NCBI GenBank assembly: GCA_021397835.1
Contig: JAJFZO010000747.1
Location: 5,520,501-5,584,500, forward strand
Origin: Moringa oleifera
Taxonomy: Eukaryota; Streptophyta; Magnoliopsida; Brassicales; Moringaceae
Direction of reading: 5' to 3'
DNA length: 64,000 nt
The translations under genes were made by a program, and so were the position numbers. The notes beneath the pieces were generated by a model. The model saw only the letters and a list, made by a program, of their open reading frames with translations. It searched no databases and had not been told where the DNA came from. Positions 35,355 to 46,683 of the stretch are shown in pieces; position 1 is the stretch's first letter, and each line of letters opens with the position of its first letter.

Positions 35355-38313
35355 GGTGTGGGGAGGCAAATTTAATGTCTACCAATTTGATTGTAACTCT
35401 CATAGCTACAGTCGCACATCATCCTGGCTATAAAGATGGCAGTGACGCTCCAGAACAGTGTATTACCGAAAACTTGAGTTAGACAATATCAAAGTATCTT
35501 CATGAAATCTTATGTGTGTATATCATTTGTTAATCCTTCCTTATTTAACCACAGGCCATTTGTTGGCTAATTCCACACAATTATAAACACATTAAGCACT
35601 GATTATCCCTTGTCCAAACGAGTGATTGTCAAGGAAGAAGTATCACGTCGAGGTTACACAGGAGAAACCAGAAATGATCTATGATTCATTCAATTCAAGT
35701 TAAATGGATATCGAAGTTCCAAAACTGTAGTGGACAAGATTATGTCAAAGAAAACCAACCGAGATTCATGTTGTACCTTAATAAGTCCTGCCAAACAGTG
35801 TACATCAATGCCTTCTGGTACAACTCCTCTATTTAATTGATCCCGGACATACTCCTCCTGACTGTTTTCGGCATTAATTCTGAAAATACCTTCTGCCTGT
35901 GCAAGTATAAATTCAACAGTTTGATGAACTAAGAAGGCCAGTTGATGCAAATTAAATATTATAAGCTCCATTCATATATATAGGACAAATAGTTCAAGTA
36001 AACAAAGTCCCTGTCCAACTCTCCACAGTTTGGGCTCAATATAATGATGAGAAAGGAGGAAAAGTGAAGAAAATTAAGTGATCCACCTGCAAACCTCCTT
36101 GAGCATACAAGCGTCTTTGCATTAACAGAAGAATCGTTGGCACACTATTCCCTCTGGTGTCAAATGACAACTGCATGGATTCTGTGGATACCCCGAACAC
36201 AGTTGCACTACATGTTAAAAGATTCAAATAAAAGGGAAGATGAGAGGTAGTAATCATGGCATTGGATTAGTGAGTGCTTTTCAACAATATAATCCTGACT
36301 GTAGGAATTGATGAAAAGATTCTAATCAGATACAATGATATTGTTCATTCAAGGAACAGAATAACACTACAAAAAAAAAAAATGTCATCACAAAGTTGTT
36401 GGCAGTTCCTATAGAAGTTTATCTACAATAGGTTAAAGTGAGGATATCCATAGTCTTATGAGACTCTGACAGTTTTTGGTGTCTTGCAGTTCATATGAAT
36501 CATGCCAAATGAGCATTCTTTATAGTCTTGATTGTCAGTTAGATTAAAATGCTTAAGAGTCAGCATGTGAGTGCAACTGCATTGCAGAATTTTCTGTGCT
36601 CCAGAAAGGAGTCTCAAGGGCATCTTGGAGCTCCAGAAGACTTTTAACTCTTGAGAATTATATCTCAAATTACACTTGCCTTCAGATTAACTTCGAATGA
36701 CAAGCCAGTGATTAATTGAAATGTGGATGACCATTACATACCATAGCATCATACCCAAATTTTTCCTACTGGCTCAATTTGAAAAGAAAGGCGTTAAAGT
36801 TATTCTCAAGAGGGAAGAAACAGCCAAAGACATTAAAGCTACTAGAAAGGCTGAAACCACTGGCCCTAACTGCAGGTCCTTAATAGGATAGAGAAACTGA
36901 AACTTGACAGACGGCATTTTGATGACTGCCACTTACTGGAGCTCCCAAAATCAATTAGAAGGACCTCTCAAGAACTCTAGAGTATGATTTCACCTTCAAT
37001 TTCAGTCAAGTTAAGGCCATCTAGACAAGCAAGCAACTACACACTACATAGAGACAAGAAAGATATGGGCATACATTAATTTAAAGAAAAAACAAAGAGG
37101 AAAGAAACACATGCTACAATTAATTGCACTACATGATGTGCAGTTGCTTGATTCTCTAAAAAGACCTGAAATAGAGAAACTGTGTATAAAGCACTTCCTA
37201 ATAGTTATCACATGACAAACCAACTATGATAAAGTAATGAACCTAACATGAAGATATTTGAAATACAAGTTTCATAAAGCTAGCTAGGGACATTAGGGAT
37301 GGCAACAATACAACAGAAAAGCTAAAATATCACAACTCCTTTTGCCCTGACATTGACAGAATGAGAAGCTAAAAGAATGCCTATAAAGTTTGGAATACTT
37401 GATTCTAGGACCTTTAGAAGACAGGTAGATAGGAGAAAAGCTAATAGTGGCACTAGTCTTATGCAGTGATTTTGAAGTAATTCCATTTGTTGGGACACCG
37501 TAGCTTCATCTTTGCAGCTTGCTTGGTTCCAAAAATCTCAAAATTTTAGAAGGATTCAGCAATGACATGGGAGAACTGATGAAAAATCATGGGAAAGCAC
37601 CAAATTTGGGGTAAATGATCTTAAGAGAATTGATGAATGCTATGCAAAATGGGTTCCAGGAAAGAAGTTTGCAAGGTAAACAACTGCTTTTCTGTGATGA
37701 GTAATGTCCATAGATGAGGAAATAAATAACACTTCACTGCCCTGCAACAGCATTCAAATAATTAGTTTTTTTTTTTTTTATAGCAGGAACAATATGTATA
37801 TATTTATACATAGCACCAATGGGGTGCAACCCTTTACAAGTATGATTCATTTTTGGAGGTTAGGAATTATACGAAATCTAAAACCTTTTTACAAAATAAG
37901 TACCCGATACCCACAGCTTTAGTGTGCGCACCCAGTAATCCCTAACTACTCAGTAATCTTTATTTACAAATAACTAGGTTCATGAGCAACCCAACAATCT
38001 ATTACCAAAAAAAGGGCAGAAGTAGATAGAAATGACTAAAATTGAGTAGCTTATACAGTGATGAGAATTGATTGTGCCAAAGATTGAATAGAACAGACAT
38101 AATGTGCCACGCAGCAAAAACGCTGAATTGAGAAAATAAAGAAGCCCTTTAAAGAAATACCAATTAAGTCAGATTTTGGTTTCCTTATCTTCCTAAACCA
38201 AAGGGGGGATGGGTAAGGGGGTCAACTGCAATTCCACATAGCTTGTATGCGATTTCGAGAAATAGCTAAGCCAATGAACATCAATACCAACCCTCTACAG
38301 ACCCAACCGCCCC

Positions 38314-38344
<31 letters not shown>

Positions 38345-39515
38345 AAAAACACCACCAAAAACAAAACCATGAAAAAACAAAACAAAAACAGGAGAGAAAG
38401 AGAAGGGGAAATGGGAAAATATTTGTGACTCTATTAACTCGATAGAAGCTCCAATAATCAATATCCTACAAGCAAGCCACAACCTTAAATTTTAGTTGCA
38501 TTGCCTAAACCATGCAACCAATTTCGCAAAAATCACACAATTACATGAATTGCATTGCATAAACCAACAATTCCATCAAAATAAGAAAGCAAAAAGCATG
38601 GCTACAACCAGACACATAAAATTCACATTTTCTATACTTGCATGACTTAATTCTCAGTGTAGAATAAATTTTTTTTCCCAAGAAAAGAGATGCAGAAGAA
38701 ACCAGGGCATGTCAATAATTTCTCAATTCCAAAAACTCGTCATACCAACTTACTTACCCCACCCCCCCCCCCCCCCCCCCCAACTCTACTCAAAAAAGAA
38801 GAAAAAAAAGAAGTCCCATTTCCACCAACAACAATCAACATTCATGAAATAATTCAGTGTCAAGAGTTCCATATACAAATTACAATACCAAAACCCACCA
38901 ATTTGTTTTGATAAGAAACAATTCCTTAACAGCAAGAATTGACAAAACAAATTAAACCGATATAAGAAATCCAAACGACCCAATCCCACATTCATATGAC
39001 GAATCATTATTTCACGAAAGAAAAAAAGGAGGCAGGTGCAGATGCTCAATGTACCTGGCACTGGGAGCCCTCCTGGGCACTTCAGGCTCAAACTCCACAG
39101 GCAAACCCAAAAACCCATTGAACCTATCGAAGGTGACATGGGCAACATGGCGCACGTTGGTAGGCCAACCAATCTCCATGGCACAGAGTTCCCTTCTATC
39201 ACTCTTGCAAGCAACAAGAGATTTCCTGAAAAGGGTCACTAGAAGAGCTAACAATGAAAGCTGATCTCTGTCTTGCTTCTCTCTATCTTTTACCTCCTCT
39301 TCTGGGCCAGAGTCAGTGACCGTAGACTCTTCCCTGTTCTCCTCTTCTGCTATGCCAGATGCTGGTGGGTTTTGAGGATGGTGAGTGTTAATAAGGACAG
39401 AGGTACCGTTGAGGAGAGGTGCACAAGAGAAGGAGGGTGAAGAAGAAGGAGAGGGAGAAGAAGTGGTGCTTGGAGATGAAGGGAAACGGGATGGGGAGTG
39501 GAGGACCTCGGTCAT
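33115..39515 (-). CDS. ROPGAP: Rho GTPase-activating protein for ROPs, with CRIB motif
   Basis: Five exons on the minus strand: 39515-39055, 36207-36087, 35896-35777, 34335-34105, 33702-33115. All are GT-AG and in phase, giving 506 residues. The CRIB motif is at about 115-130 (EIGWPTNVRHVAHVTFD), binding GTP-loaded ROP. The RhoGAP domain runs about 154-320, with the arginine finger at R200 (AEGIFRI) and conserved PTGVLDSLSPEQVM and MNARNIAMVFAPNMTQ. The CRIB-plus-GAP pairing is the plant ROPGAP layout; the closest I recall is ROPGAP5 (At1g08340), sharing the MTEVLH start and RTEAWR-like end. It stimulates GTP hydrolysis by ROP/RAC switches at the plasma membrane. The frame upstream of 39515 stays open but begins with GTG, so 39515 is the first ATG. 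Intron 1 (2.8 kb) carries a LINE copy and two poly(C) tracts. Confidence 0.96.
34044..34067. repeat. (AT)n microsatellite in ROP-GAP intron 4
   Basis: Twelve AT units close to the exon 4 donor. Confidence 0.9.
35324..35346. repeat. (TTTA)n microsatellite in ROP-GAP intron 3
   Basis: About five to six TTTA units, followed by further T-rich sequence. Confidence 0.85.
37766..37990 (-). mobile_element. 5'-truncated LINE, copy 4 (intronic)
   Basis: Oligo(T) of 14 at the left edge, then a 'caccaatggggtgc' block and 'aaatctaaaac...acaaaataa' sequence parallel to copies 1-3. Only about 225 bp remain. It is in the sense direction in intron 1 of the ROP-GAP. Confidence 0.6.
38310..38349 (-). repeat. 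Poly(T)-poly(G) tract (plus strand C25 A15)
   Basis: 25 C followed by 15 A on the plus strand, i.e. T15 G25 along the ROP-GAP transcript sense, in intron 1. Confidence 0.95.
38762..38782 (-). repeat. Poly(C) tract
   Basis: 21 consecutive C, preceded by CCCCA, in ROP-GAP intron 1 about 270 bp from the exon 1 donor. Confidence 0.95.
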
Positions 39516-39751
39516 GGCTGGCACTGAAAAGGGCGTTTTCTTAACAATATAAAAAGGAGAAGTGCTATTCAATATTCCTTGTTTCACGAAAACAAGAAAA
39601 CAAAAAGATTTGATGTGGAAGTAACAGAGACTTTGAGGGAGGGTTGGAGTTGGATTGAAGGAAAGGTTTGAAGAATGTGGGACGTGAGAATCATTAACTG
39701 ATTATTTATGCGTTTTTCTTTGTTTTTGAGCGTTGAACAAGCAAGTAACAG

Positions 39752-39832
39752 ACACACAGAGAGAGAAAGAGGAACGAGAGAGAGCAACAGAGACAGAAAG
39801 AGAGAGAAAGAGGACAGAGAGAGAGGATTTGG
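39752..39832 (-). promoter_or_regulatory. CT-rich leader upstream of the ROP-GAP
   Basis: On the minus strand this is a dense CT-rich stretch about 240-320 bp before the start codon, of the kind common in plant 5' UTRs and core promoters. Start of transcription is not determined. Confidence 0.45.
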
Positions 39833-40374
39833 TGGGAAATAAATCCAGTAGTGTCTAGTGACCGTATCTACACTTTTTCATTGAAACTGCCATTAATAAT
39901 AAATTAATTTGTCAATTAATTACGTAAGAAGAAGGGGCAGCTTGAGATGGAAGATTTTCTTAATGGTGGGGTTTAAAAATCTAAATCAAACATTAGTTGA
40001 TCTCCACTGGGTAAGGAATTGCAGCAGATTTCTTGGCTTTCTTTTCCCTTTCTTTTCCCTTTTCTTGACATGAAAGGCCCCTGCAGTTTGATCTGAGATC
40101 TGATATCAGCTATCGGCTATGGTAAGTATTGACTAACAGTAACCTTTTTCTATACTATTCAATGAAAAGGGTTCTTGATCTCAACTCCCTTTCATTTTAG
40201 TTACAGTAAAAACATCATGTTACCTGACTGTGATCTCTCTCCTACACCGGAAGACCCTTGTTTTAAACTTTCTTAAATGCCTCTCAGCAAAGTTGAAGAC
40301 AGTAAACCGGGTTACCCATGTGCTTGTTCTTAGTGAAAGAATCAAACCACCATCACAAAACTTAGGAGATCCTC

Positions 40375-40405
<31 letters not shown>

Positions 40406-40408
40406 GGG
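40375..40408 (+). repeat. Poly(T)-poly(G) tract
   Basis: 10 T followed by 24 G, about 850 bp upstream of the ROP-GAP start codon. Confidence 0.95.
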
Positions 40409-41994
40409 TGTGGTTTGGATTGAATCCATTGCACAAGATTATGTGTTTATTCCTTTTGCTTGAGTTAAATTAGATTCAGATTTGAGCTTTCTCCTACTCA
40501 CTTGGATTTAGAATATCCACTTTGACTACCATTCATTTGCCGATAAATCAATATAATATAATCATAAATTTTTTATTAAAACAAGTTCACAATTTATAAG
40601 ATATAAGAATTTGGGGATTTGACCCTGAATTTTATTTTGTTAATTAAGGTGGTAGAATCATGAAATCTAAATTCACATCTTGGACCTCCTTTTAATTAAC
40701 AAGGGGTTGTAAATAAGTTCATCTGCATTCGGCTCATCTTCGATGGATTTGCCCATGTTATATTTTGAAATACATAAGAAAAATTACCCTCAATAATTAA
40801 TTTTTTAATCTTTTTTAAAATAAGTTATAACAATTATTATAAATTTTCATATGAAAGAATATGATATTATTTTAACTGAGCTATCTTATAAATATTATTT
40901 AAAATTAATTTTAAGAATAAATTTTTCTGATTTTAAAACAAATTTACAATATATAAAAATATATTAATAATATAATTTACAAAAAAAAATACAATCCAAA
41001 AAATAACATCATATATAATTAATAATATCGTACATGAAATGAAACTTTCATTATGTAGAAATTTGATAGTCACTCACTTTATGAATAGTCAATGACATTA
41101 GTCCGATAAGAAAAAATGAAAAAGATCGGTCTATGTTGCGTGATTTATGCAATATCTATCACGATTTAGATTCAAATAAATTAACAATGAAGAGCTAATT
41201 TCTTTGCTTTACCATCTTAATGTAAAAATTAAAGATAAAAATTAAAAATTAAAAAGGATTTTATCGCACCGACACCATTGTTTTATGATCTTAATTTGTA
41301 CATAATGAAGCATGTTTTTTGTGCATGTGATACATGTAGGGCCCAAATCAGGACTCCCTCATTAATCAGGTTATGATCAAACAAAAAACTATGATTCAAC
41401 ATCACTAATTTGTAATTATTTCATTTTCCAACAGACAATGATTTTTTAAATTGATGCTTACATGAGTATAATACTTGTGAATAAAGAAAATAAAAAGAAT
41501 TTTTTTTTTTTGGGTTGGGTGTGATAGGGGCCCACTGTATCTATACCAAACTTTGATTGTGGACCCATCTCATCACTTTGAGCCCAATCTGGCTTTACTT
41601 GATACTCTTGTTTGGTACTTGGGGGTAGTAGAGGCACTTTCCCAAGAAAATAAACAAGAAAAAAACAAAAAAAAGAAAGAGAAGGAAAGTGAAGAAAAGA
41701 TTCACAAAGTGTTTGGTAAGCAAGAAAAAGCAACTACCCATAATTTTCCACACACCCTGTATTATTTGTCTCTATCTAACATATCCAACTAGATTAGAAT
41801 CTTATGTTAAAGCAAAAGATGGGTGGGAGTGACAAGATAAGCTTAATTACATAATATTTCTAAAATTAATAATAAATAAATATCAAAATAAACTTTATAC
41901 TATTCATATTTTTCAACTAAGATTATGTAATTATTTTAGCCAATTTTATAAACAAAATATCGATTTGTTTCAAATTGATGTTTCTTTTTAATTT

Positions 41995-42300
41995 TTTTAA
42001 AGAGATAATTCAAATCAAAATTTTTATACAATAAATTTTGACATAAAAATTTTCACAAATATAAAAAAAATATTCAAGTTATCATTATAAAAAATAATTT
42101 CGAAAATTTTTTAATATTAAAAATATACATTTAAAAATTTTACTTTGTTAAAAGTTTTAAATTTTTCTAAAAAAATATGTTTAATACTCAAAAATTTTGA
42201 AATTTATGATGATAACTTAAATATTTTTCTATATTTATAATAAATTTTAAGTCAAAATTGATTATAAATTTTTTAATTCAAATAATATTTTTTAAAAAGT
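41995..42300. mobile_element. AT-rich foldback element (MITE-like)
   Basis: Two arms of about 130 bp are inverted copies of each other. For example AATATTCAAGTTATCAT at about 42070 pairs with ATGATAACTTAAATATT at about 42211, and the outer parts (TTTTGACATAAAAATTTT against AAATTTTAAGTCAAAA) pair as well. The spacer is about 45 bp. No coding capacity. Ends and target duplication are not fixed. Confidence 0.55.
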
Positions 42301-44799
42301 GAAATTAAAATTTTTAATATAAAATTAATAAAAAATATAAATTAAAAATGAATAATTTTAAATTTATTTTAATATTTATATAAAACTTAATCTATGTCTT
42401 TGGACGCAGAGTTAACGACCTAAGTACAAGATAGTGCATAAAATAATGCAAGACAAAATCACATTTTTTTTAATTTAGCTTTCTCAAGCTTCCACTAAAA
42501 CCAACAAGGTTTGCACAAACTTTTATTTGTATGCTTTATTAGTGTTAATTAATAGTGATTTGCTAGAATTAATGGGTTTTCACATATAATTTTGAGAGAT
42601 TTATTAGTAGGAACAAAGCTTAGTCTATAAAAGAATTTTGTCACATCAGTTGGTTGCCGACAATGCTCGATTACATTACTTACAATGTTTTTCTTTATGT
42701 CACCTCAAGTTTGACAGAATCTCGACAAAAGTATAGTCCCTATTGGAAAATGATCTATATATGTGCATGTTATAGGAAATCAGTTTATGTGCACATGATT
42801 GATTGAAGTGTTATGATGTGTATTGTTCATTTTGTAACGAAAGAAACATAATTTTATTAATTGATATTGTATTATAGTTAATATAATTATAGAAAAGGCA
42901 ACTATTTAAACATTGCCAAATTTATCTTCTGTTTTACTCTTCTTTTTCCAATGGAATCAATACCAAATGAGAGCTCTCAACACCAAGTTTTGGCCTATAA
43001 TCAATATCTACGTAGTTTTAAGTAATACCGAACCAAAATACTGTTATTGTTCGAACATATGAAATTTTTACATATTTGCTATGTATAAAGTCGTGAATTA
43101 AATTATGTTGAGATTTTTAAAATATTATTTATTTTAATTATAATTACATAAATTTATCTAATAAAAAATATCATAAGGATATTCACCTTTCGTTCCATTG
43201 AATCCAAATAGAAGTGTTAGTTTAGATTTTAAAATTTAAAGTTAAATAAGTTATTGTGCAGTTTAAAACAGATTGAAATACTTAAATTAAGCATGCTGTC
43301 ATAGTATTTCAAAGATTAAAAAAATAATTATCACTTAAATTAAGTCAATCACACTTAAAAGTCACGTCAAGATCTTAAAAATAATATCTGGAGATAAAAG
43401 TAATACATTTAATCGATCTCTAACTCTAAAGCTTATAGAAGTAAATGTACGATTTTATTCAATTTGTATTATTATTTTTAAGAGTATTATGCTGATTTAA
43501 TTATCGGAGGTACTTTCTCTTTTAATTTAAGTCTAAAAATTCTTATAAAAATTTAATAAAAAATACTTTATAAAATATATTATAAAAATAAATATATATT
43601 TAAATTTATATTACACCCAAATTGTGAATATATAATTGAAGTAAGAATGAATGGACTCCATCAAACATGCATCAATCTCATTCCAACTTTCCTTTGCAAA
43701 AGTTGCATTAAAGTAAAAGGCAACAATTAGGACATAGAAGTAAAGATAAGCCTTGATGAAGTGTTCCCCCAACTTGTTTTTACCATTTTCCCTTCTTTTG
43801 ATAATGGGCCAAGAAAAGTACCATTCACTCTAGGGCAAAACATAAAGCCAGTTAGCTTACAGACTTACCACCATAGTGCAGGGATGCAGTTAATATGTTG
43901 GTTTTTTTGGCATGCAAGAATCTTTTACAAAAGCAAAACAATATTTACAGTTGAAACTGACCGTTTTAGCCAGAGAGTAATGGAATATAAAGAGTGAAAT
44001 TTTATATATACTTAATAATATAGTTTATAGGTGATAGATTGTGTATGATTAATGTTGATTATAAGCATACGTTTAATTGAAAAAATAGGTAAGTCTCTTC
44101 ACTAGTTAATCCTATTTTTTTAGAAGAAATAATACCACCAAGAAGGATCGGATTAACTAATTGATCTAATCCCAAATTAATTTTTCGATCATAATAGCCC
44201 TAATTGACTTCCAATGCTCCAATTTTTATTTTTATTTTTACTCATATAGGGTGCTCTATATATTAAATTTTGTTCTTTTATATATACAAGAAAACTTGGT
44301 GGGTGGCCTTATCATAAATTGTTTGCTTTAATCATGTCGTATAGTAATAAACTTTTACTTTCCAAAAGAGTAATGTTATTTTAAAAATATTTTTAGAAAT
44401 CTTTTTACTTATAGATTTATTATCAAAGTATAAATTAATATAAATCTAATTTAAATATTAAAATTTGTTCATAAATATATTATACAACGGTATAAAAAAT
44501 TTAATAATTTATATTATTTAATAAAAAATTTAAGAAGATTCATGGTATGTAAATAAGTAAGTTTTTATAATTATTTTTTTAAAAATATTATTTTTTTGTC
44601 TTGTAAATGAAATAGGCAGTATCAATTTCTTTTTTTTTTTGGACGTCTTTCTAGTAAATTGGATTAGTTTAATTCACTTGAAAATTCTTTGTATCTTAAC
44701 TAAACTATAAGGTAAAAACCAAAAGGATTATGTCAATTCACATTTGTTACAATATTGAACAAAGTACTTCATTCTCCAATTAATGTAACATAAAACTTA

Positions 44800-45351
44800 T
44801 TATGCCAGAAAAACATCCATTTGGGACTTGTTCTCTTGATGAATCACGTCCAGGAACACTGGATCTACGGTCACCTGACTGTCCACGTGGACCTTAAACT
44901 TGTGGTCCCACCACAGCACCTTAGCCGCCCCCTCTATGTCCACGTACGTTTCCAGCATCATCTCTCTCTTCGTTACGTCAGCGAAAAAACGACCAGCATG
45001 GTGCGCCAGCTCTAATCCGTCCAGCCCAGCCGGAAGCCGCAGCAGCTGGCAGGACTTAGCCGGTTGGGACCCAGCTCTCACCTCCGCCGAGCCGAGGAGC
45101 GACCCATCGTAGAAGATGGACATGGTGGTGGAGGAGTATTGGATGGCGGTGATATTTGGGTTCGTGACATGTACGGTGAGGACCATCTCCGCGTCTAGGA
45201 CTGGGAAGTTGAGCTTCAATGAGGTGAGATTGATGGAGATGAGGTGGAACGTGGGATCCTTGGGCTTCGCCATGACAAGAGCCGCCGCTGATAAGGCAGC
45301 CGCTGCTCCGACCAGAGCGGAGCTCCAGCTCCATTTTCCCCTTTTCTCCAT
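44800..45351 (-). CDS. LEA-2 domain (NDR1/HIN1-like) protein
   Basis: Intronless frame of 183 residues. An N-terminal hydrophobic segment (about 10-28, WSSALVGAAAALSAAALVMA) could anchor it in a membrane or act as a signal. The LEA-2 beta-sandwich region is at about 55-155, with the hallmark VHVTNPN at 60-66, YSSTTMSIFYDGSLLGSAEV and QLLRLPAGLDGLELA. The C-terminus has DPVFLDVIHQENKSQM. Family members include NHL-type defence and water-stress proteins; a specific role cannot be assigned. The gene is markedly GC-richer than its surroundings, so long antisense frames overlap it without protein support. Confidence 0.9.
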   Translation of the reverse strand: MEKRGKWSWSSALVGAAAALSAAALVMAKPKDPTFHLISINLTSLKLNFPVLDAEMVLTVHVTNPNITAIQYSSTTMSIFYDGSLLGSAEVRAGSQPAKSCQLLRLPAGLDGLELAHHAGRFFADVTKREMMLETYVDIEGAAKVLWWDHKFKVHVDSQVTVDPVFLDVIHQENKSQMDVFLA

Positions 45352-45824
45352 GATTTCTGCCCCAAATTTTTCTAAAATCGCTGTCCAGCGGAAGAGCTAC
45401 CACTTTCCTTCCTGGCTCTGAAAAACCAGTGAAGAGTGGAGGTGGAAAAGAAAATGACGATGATACCCCTAAACATGGTGGGCTGTTAAACACAATTGAG
45501 AGCGGAGCTTTTGGTAATTGACTTAGTGGATAAACCACCAAACTTGTTCGGACAGATGTCAATAGAAAACCCGTTAGGCAGCTGTCTGAAATCACCAAGT
45601 TCAACACTCGAAGCTACTCGCGGGTTTACATAATTCATACCTACTCGCCTCTTCTACAGAGAAAATCCCACCCCAGCTTTCAATTATTTTTGATAATTGA
45701 AACCCCTTTCTTAATTATTATAATTAACTCGTTTATATATGATAAACCCATGATTCATTTTTTAATCAAATTAAATAAAATTAAAATATTATTTTTGAGA
45801 AAAACAGGGAAAAAGAGAAACGCT

Positions 45825-46683
45825 TTACTGATAAATCTGTGCAAGATGAGCCAAACAGGGCAACATGGCGAAGAGTAAGTGATTGAGACCCTTGTGAGTG
45901 AGCCTGTCACCATCGGAGCCATGATACTTCGGGTTATTGCGGTGAGAGTTCACGGCCCCGCCTGCATACACAGGAATCAGAGCTCCACCTTTGCCTCTGC
46001 CACCACGTCCTCTTCCACCACCTGCTCGCGCACCACCACCAGCACCAAATCCGAGCCTCTCCACGGATTCGAAGCGTTTGCTTTCTGATAGCGATGTGTC
46101 TTGCCTTGATCTAATGTCTCTAACATTCTGGGCCTGATTCAGGACTGCAATTTGGCACCAATTTTGAATCAGATGGCATTAAATTTTTAATAATTAAAAG
46201 ATATATTTAATCTTATTAGAATATATTAATTATCTAAATATTGATCTGTTGTCTCTATGTTTTAAAATCATCAATTCAATTTTGATTTCAAAACTTCACA
46301 AAAAGAAATTAAATTATTTAAATCAAATTAAAACATCTGCAATTAATTTCCGATCGATTTTATCTAAAAAACCCAAGTAATAATTTATATAAATAAGGAG
46401 ATGAAACATTAGACAGCACCAACAATTAAGGGCTGCCGAGAGAGGTGAGCCGCCGCGCACGGCAGCAGCCGAGTTATTATCGGATGCTGGGCGCAGCTGC
46501 CAACAACGATGGCCGGGGTTCGAAAAACATGAAGAACTCGATAGACAACCAAGGCGAAGGAAGTTTAGTACCTGTGAGAGATGGATCTGGCGAGGACTGT
46601 GTATATACCAGAGAACACAGAAGCTGAAGGAAGAGCAGTAGACAGAGCAATCGAGCCTCGCTTTGCAGCATATTTCTTGTCAT
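45825..46683 (-). CDS. Small secreted glycine-rich protein, unrecognised family
   Basis: Two exons, 46683-46572 and 46144-45825, joined by a GT-AG intron of 427 bp; the split codon restores the frame and gives 143 residues. Residues 1-28 form a signal peptide (QSEARLLCLLLFLQLLCSLVYT). QSSPDPSLT is followed by VLNQAQNVRDIRSRQD and KRFESVERLGFGAGGG. An Arg/Gly-rich stretch follows (GGGARAGGGRGRGGRGKGG), then ALIPVYAGGAVNSHR and a hydrophobic C-terminus (LLFAMLPCLAHLAQIYQ). I do not recognise the family by name. A secreted wall or matrix protein is the simplest reading; a second ATG at 46671 is also possible. It is divergent in style from a cytosolic RGG RNA-binding protein because of the signal peptide. 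Confidence 0.75.

Larger units (their letters stand above)
39833..44799. other. AT-rich intergenic region between ROP-GAP and LEA-2 genes
   Basis: No gene supported. It contains a T10 G24 tract (40375-40408), a foldback AT-rich repeat (about 41995-42300) and a second imperfect palindromic AT-rich stretch (about 44365-44600). Short frames at 41458-41792 and 43761-43997 have no recognisable content. Confidence 0.5.

Noticed and set aside
39516..39587. Extended ROP-GAP N-terminus upstream of 39515
   Set aside because: The extra 24 codons start with GTG and are not in related proteins, which begin at the MTEVLH ATG.
44821..45607. Long open frames antisense to the LEA-2 gene and in its third frame
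   Set aside because: They overlap a GC-rich coding exon and have no protein signature; they are shadows of the real gene.
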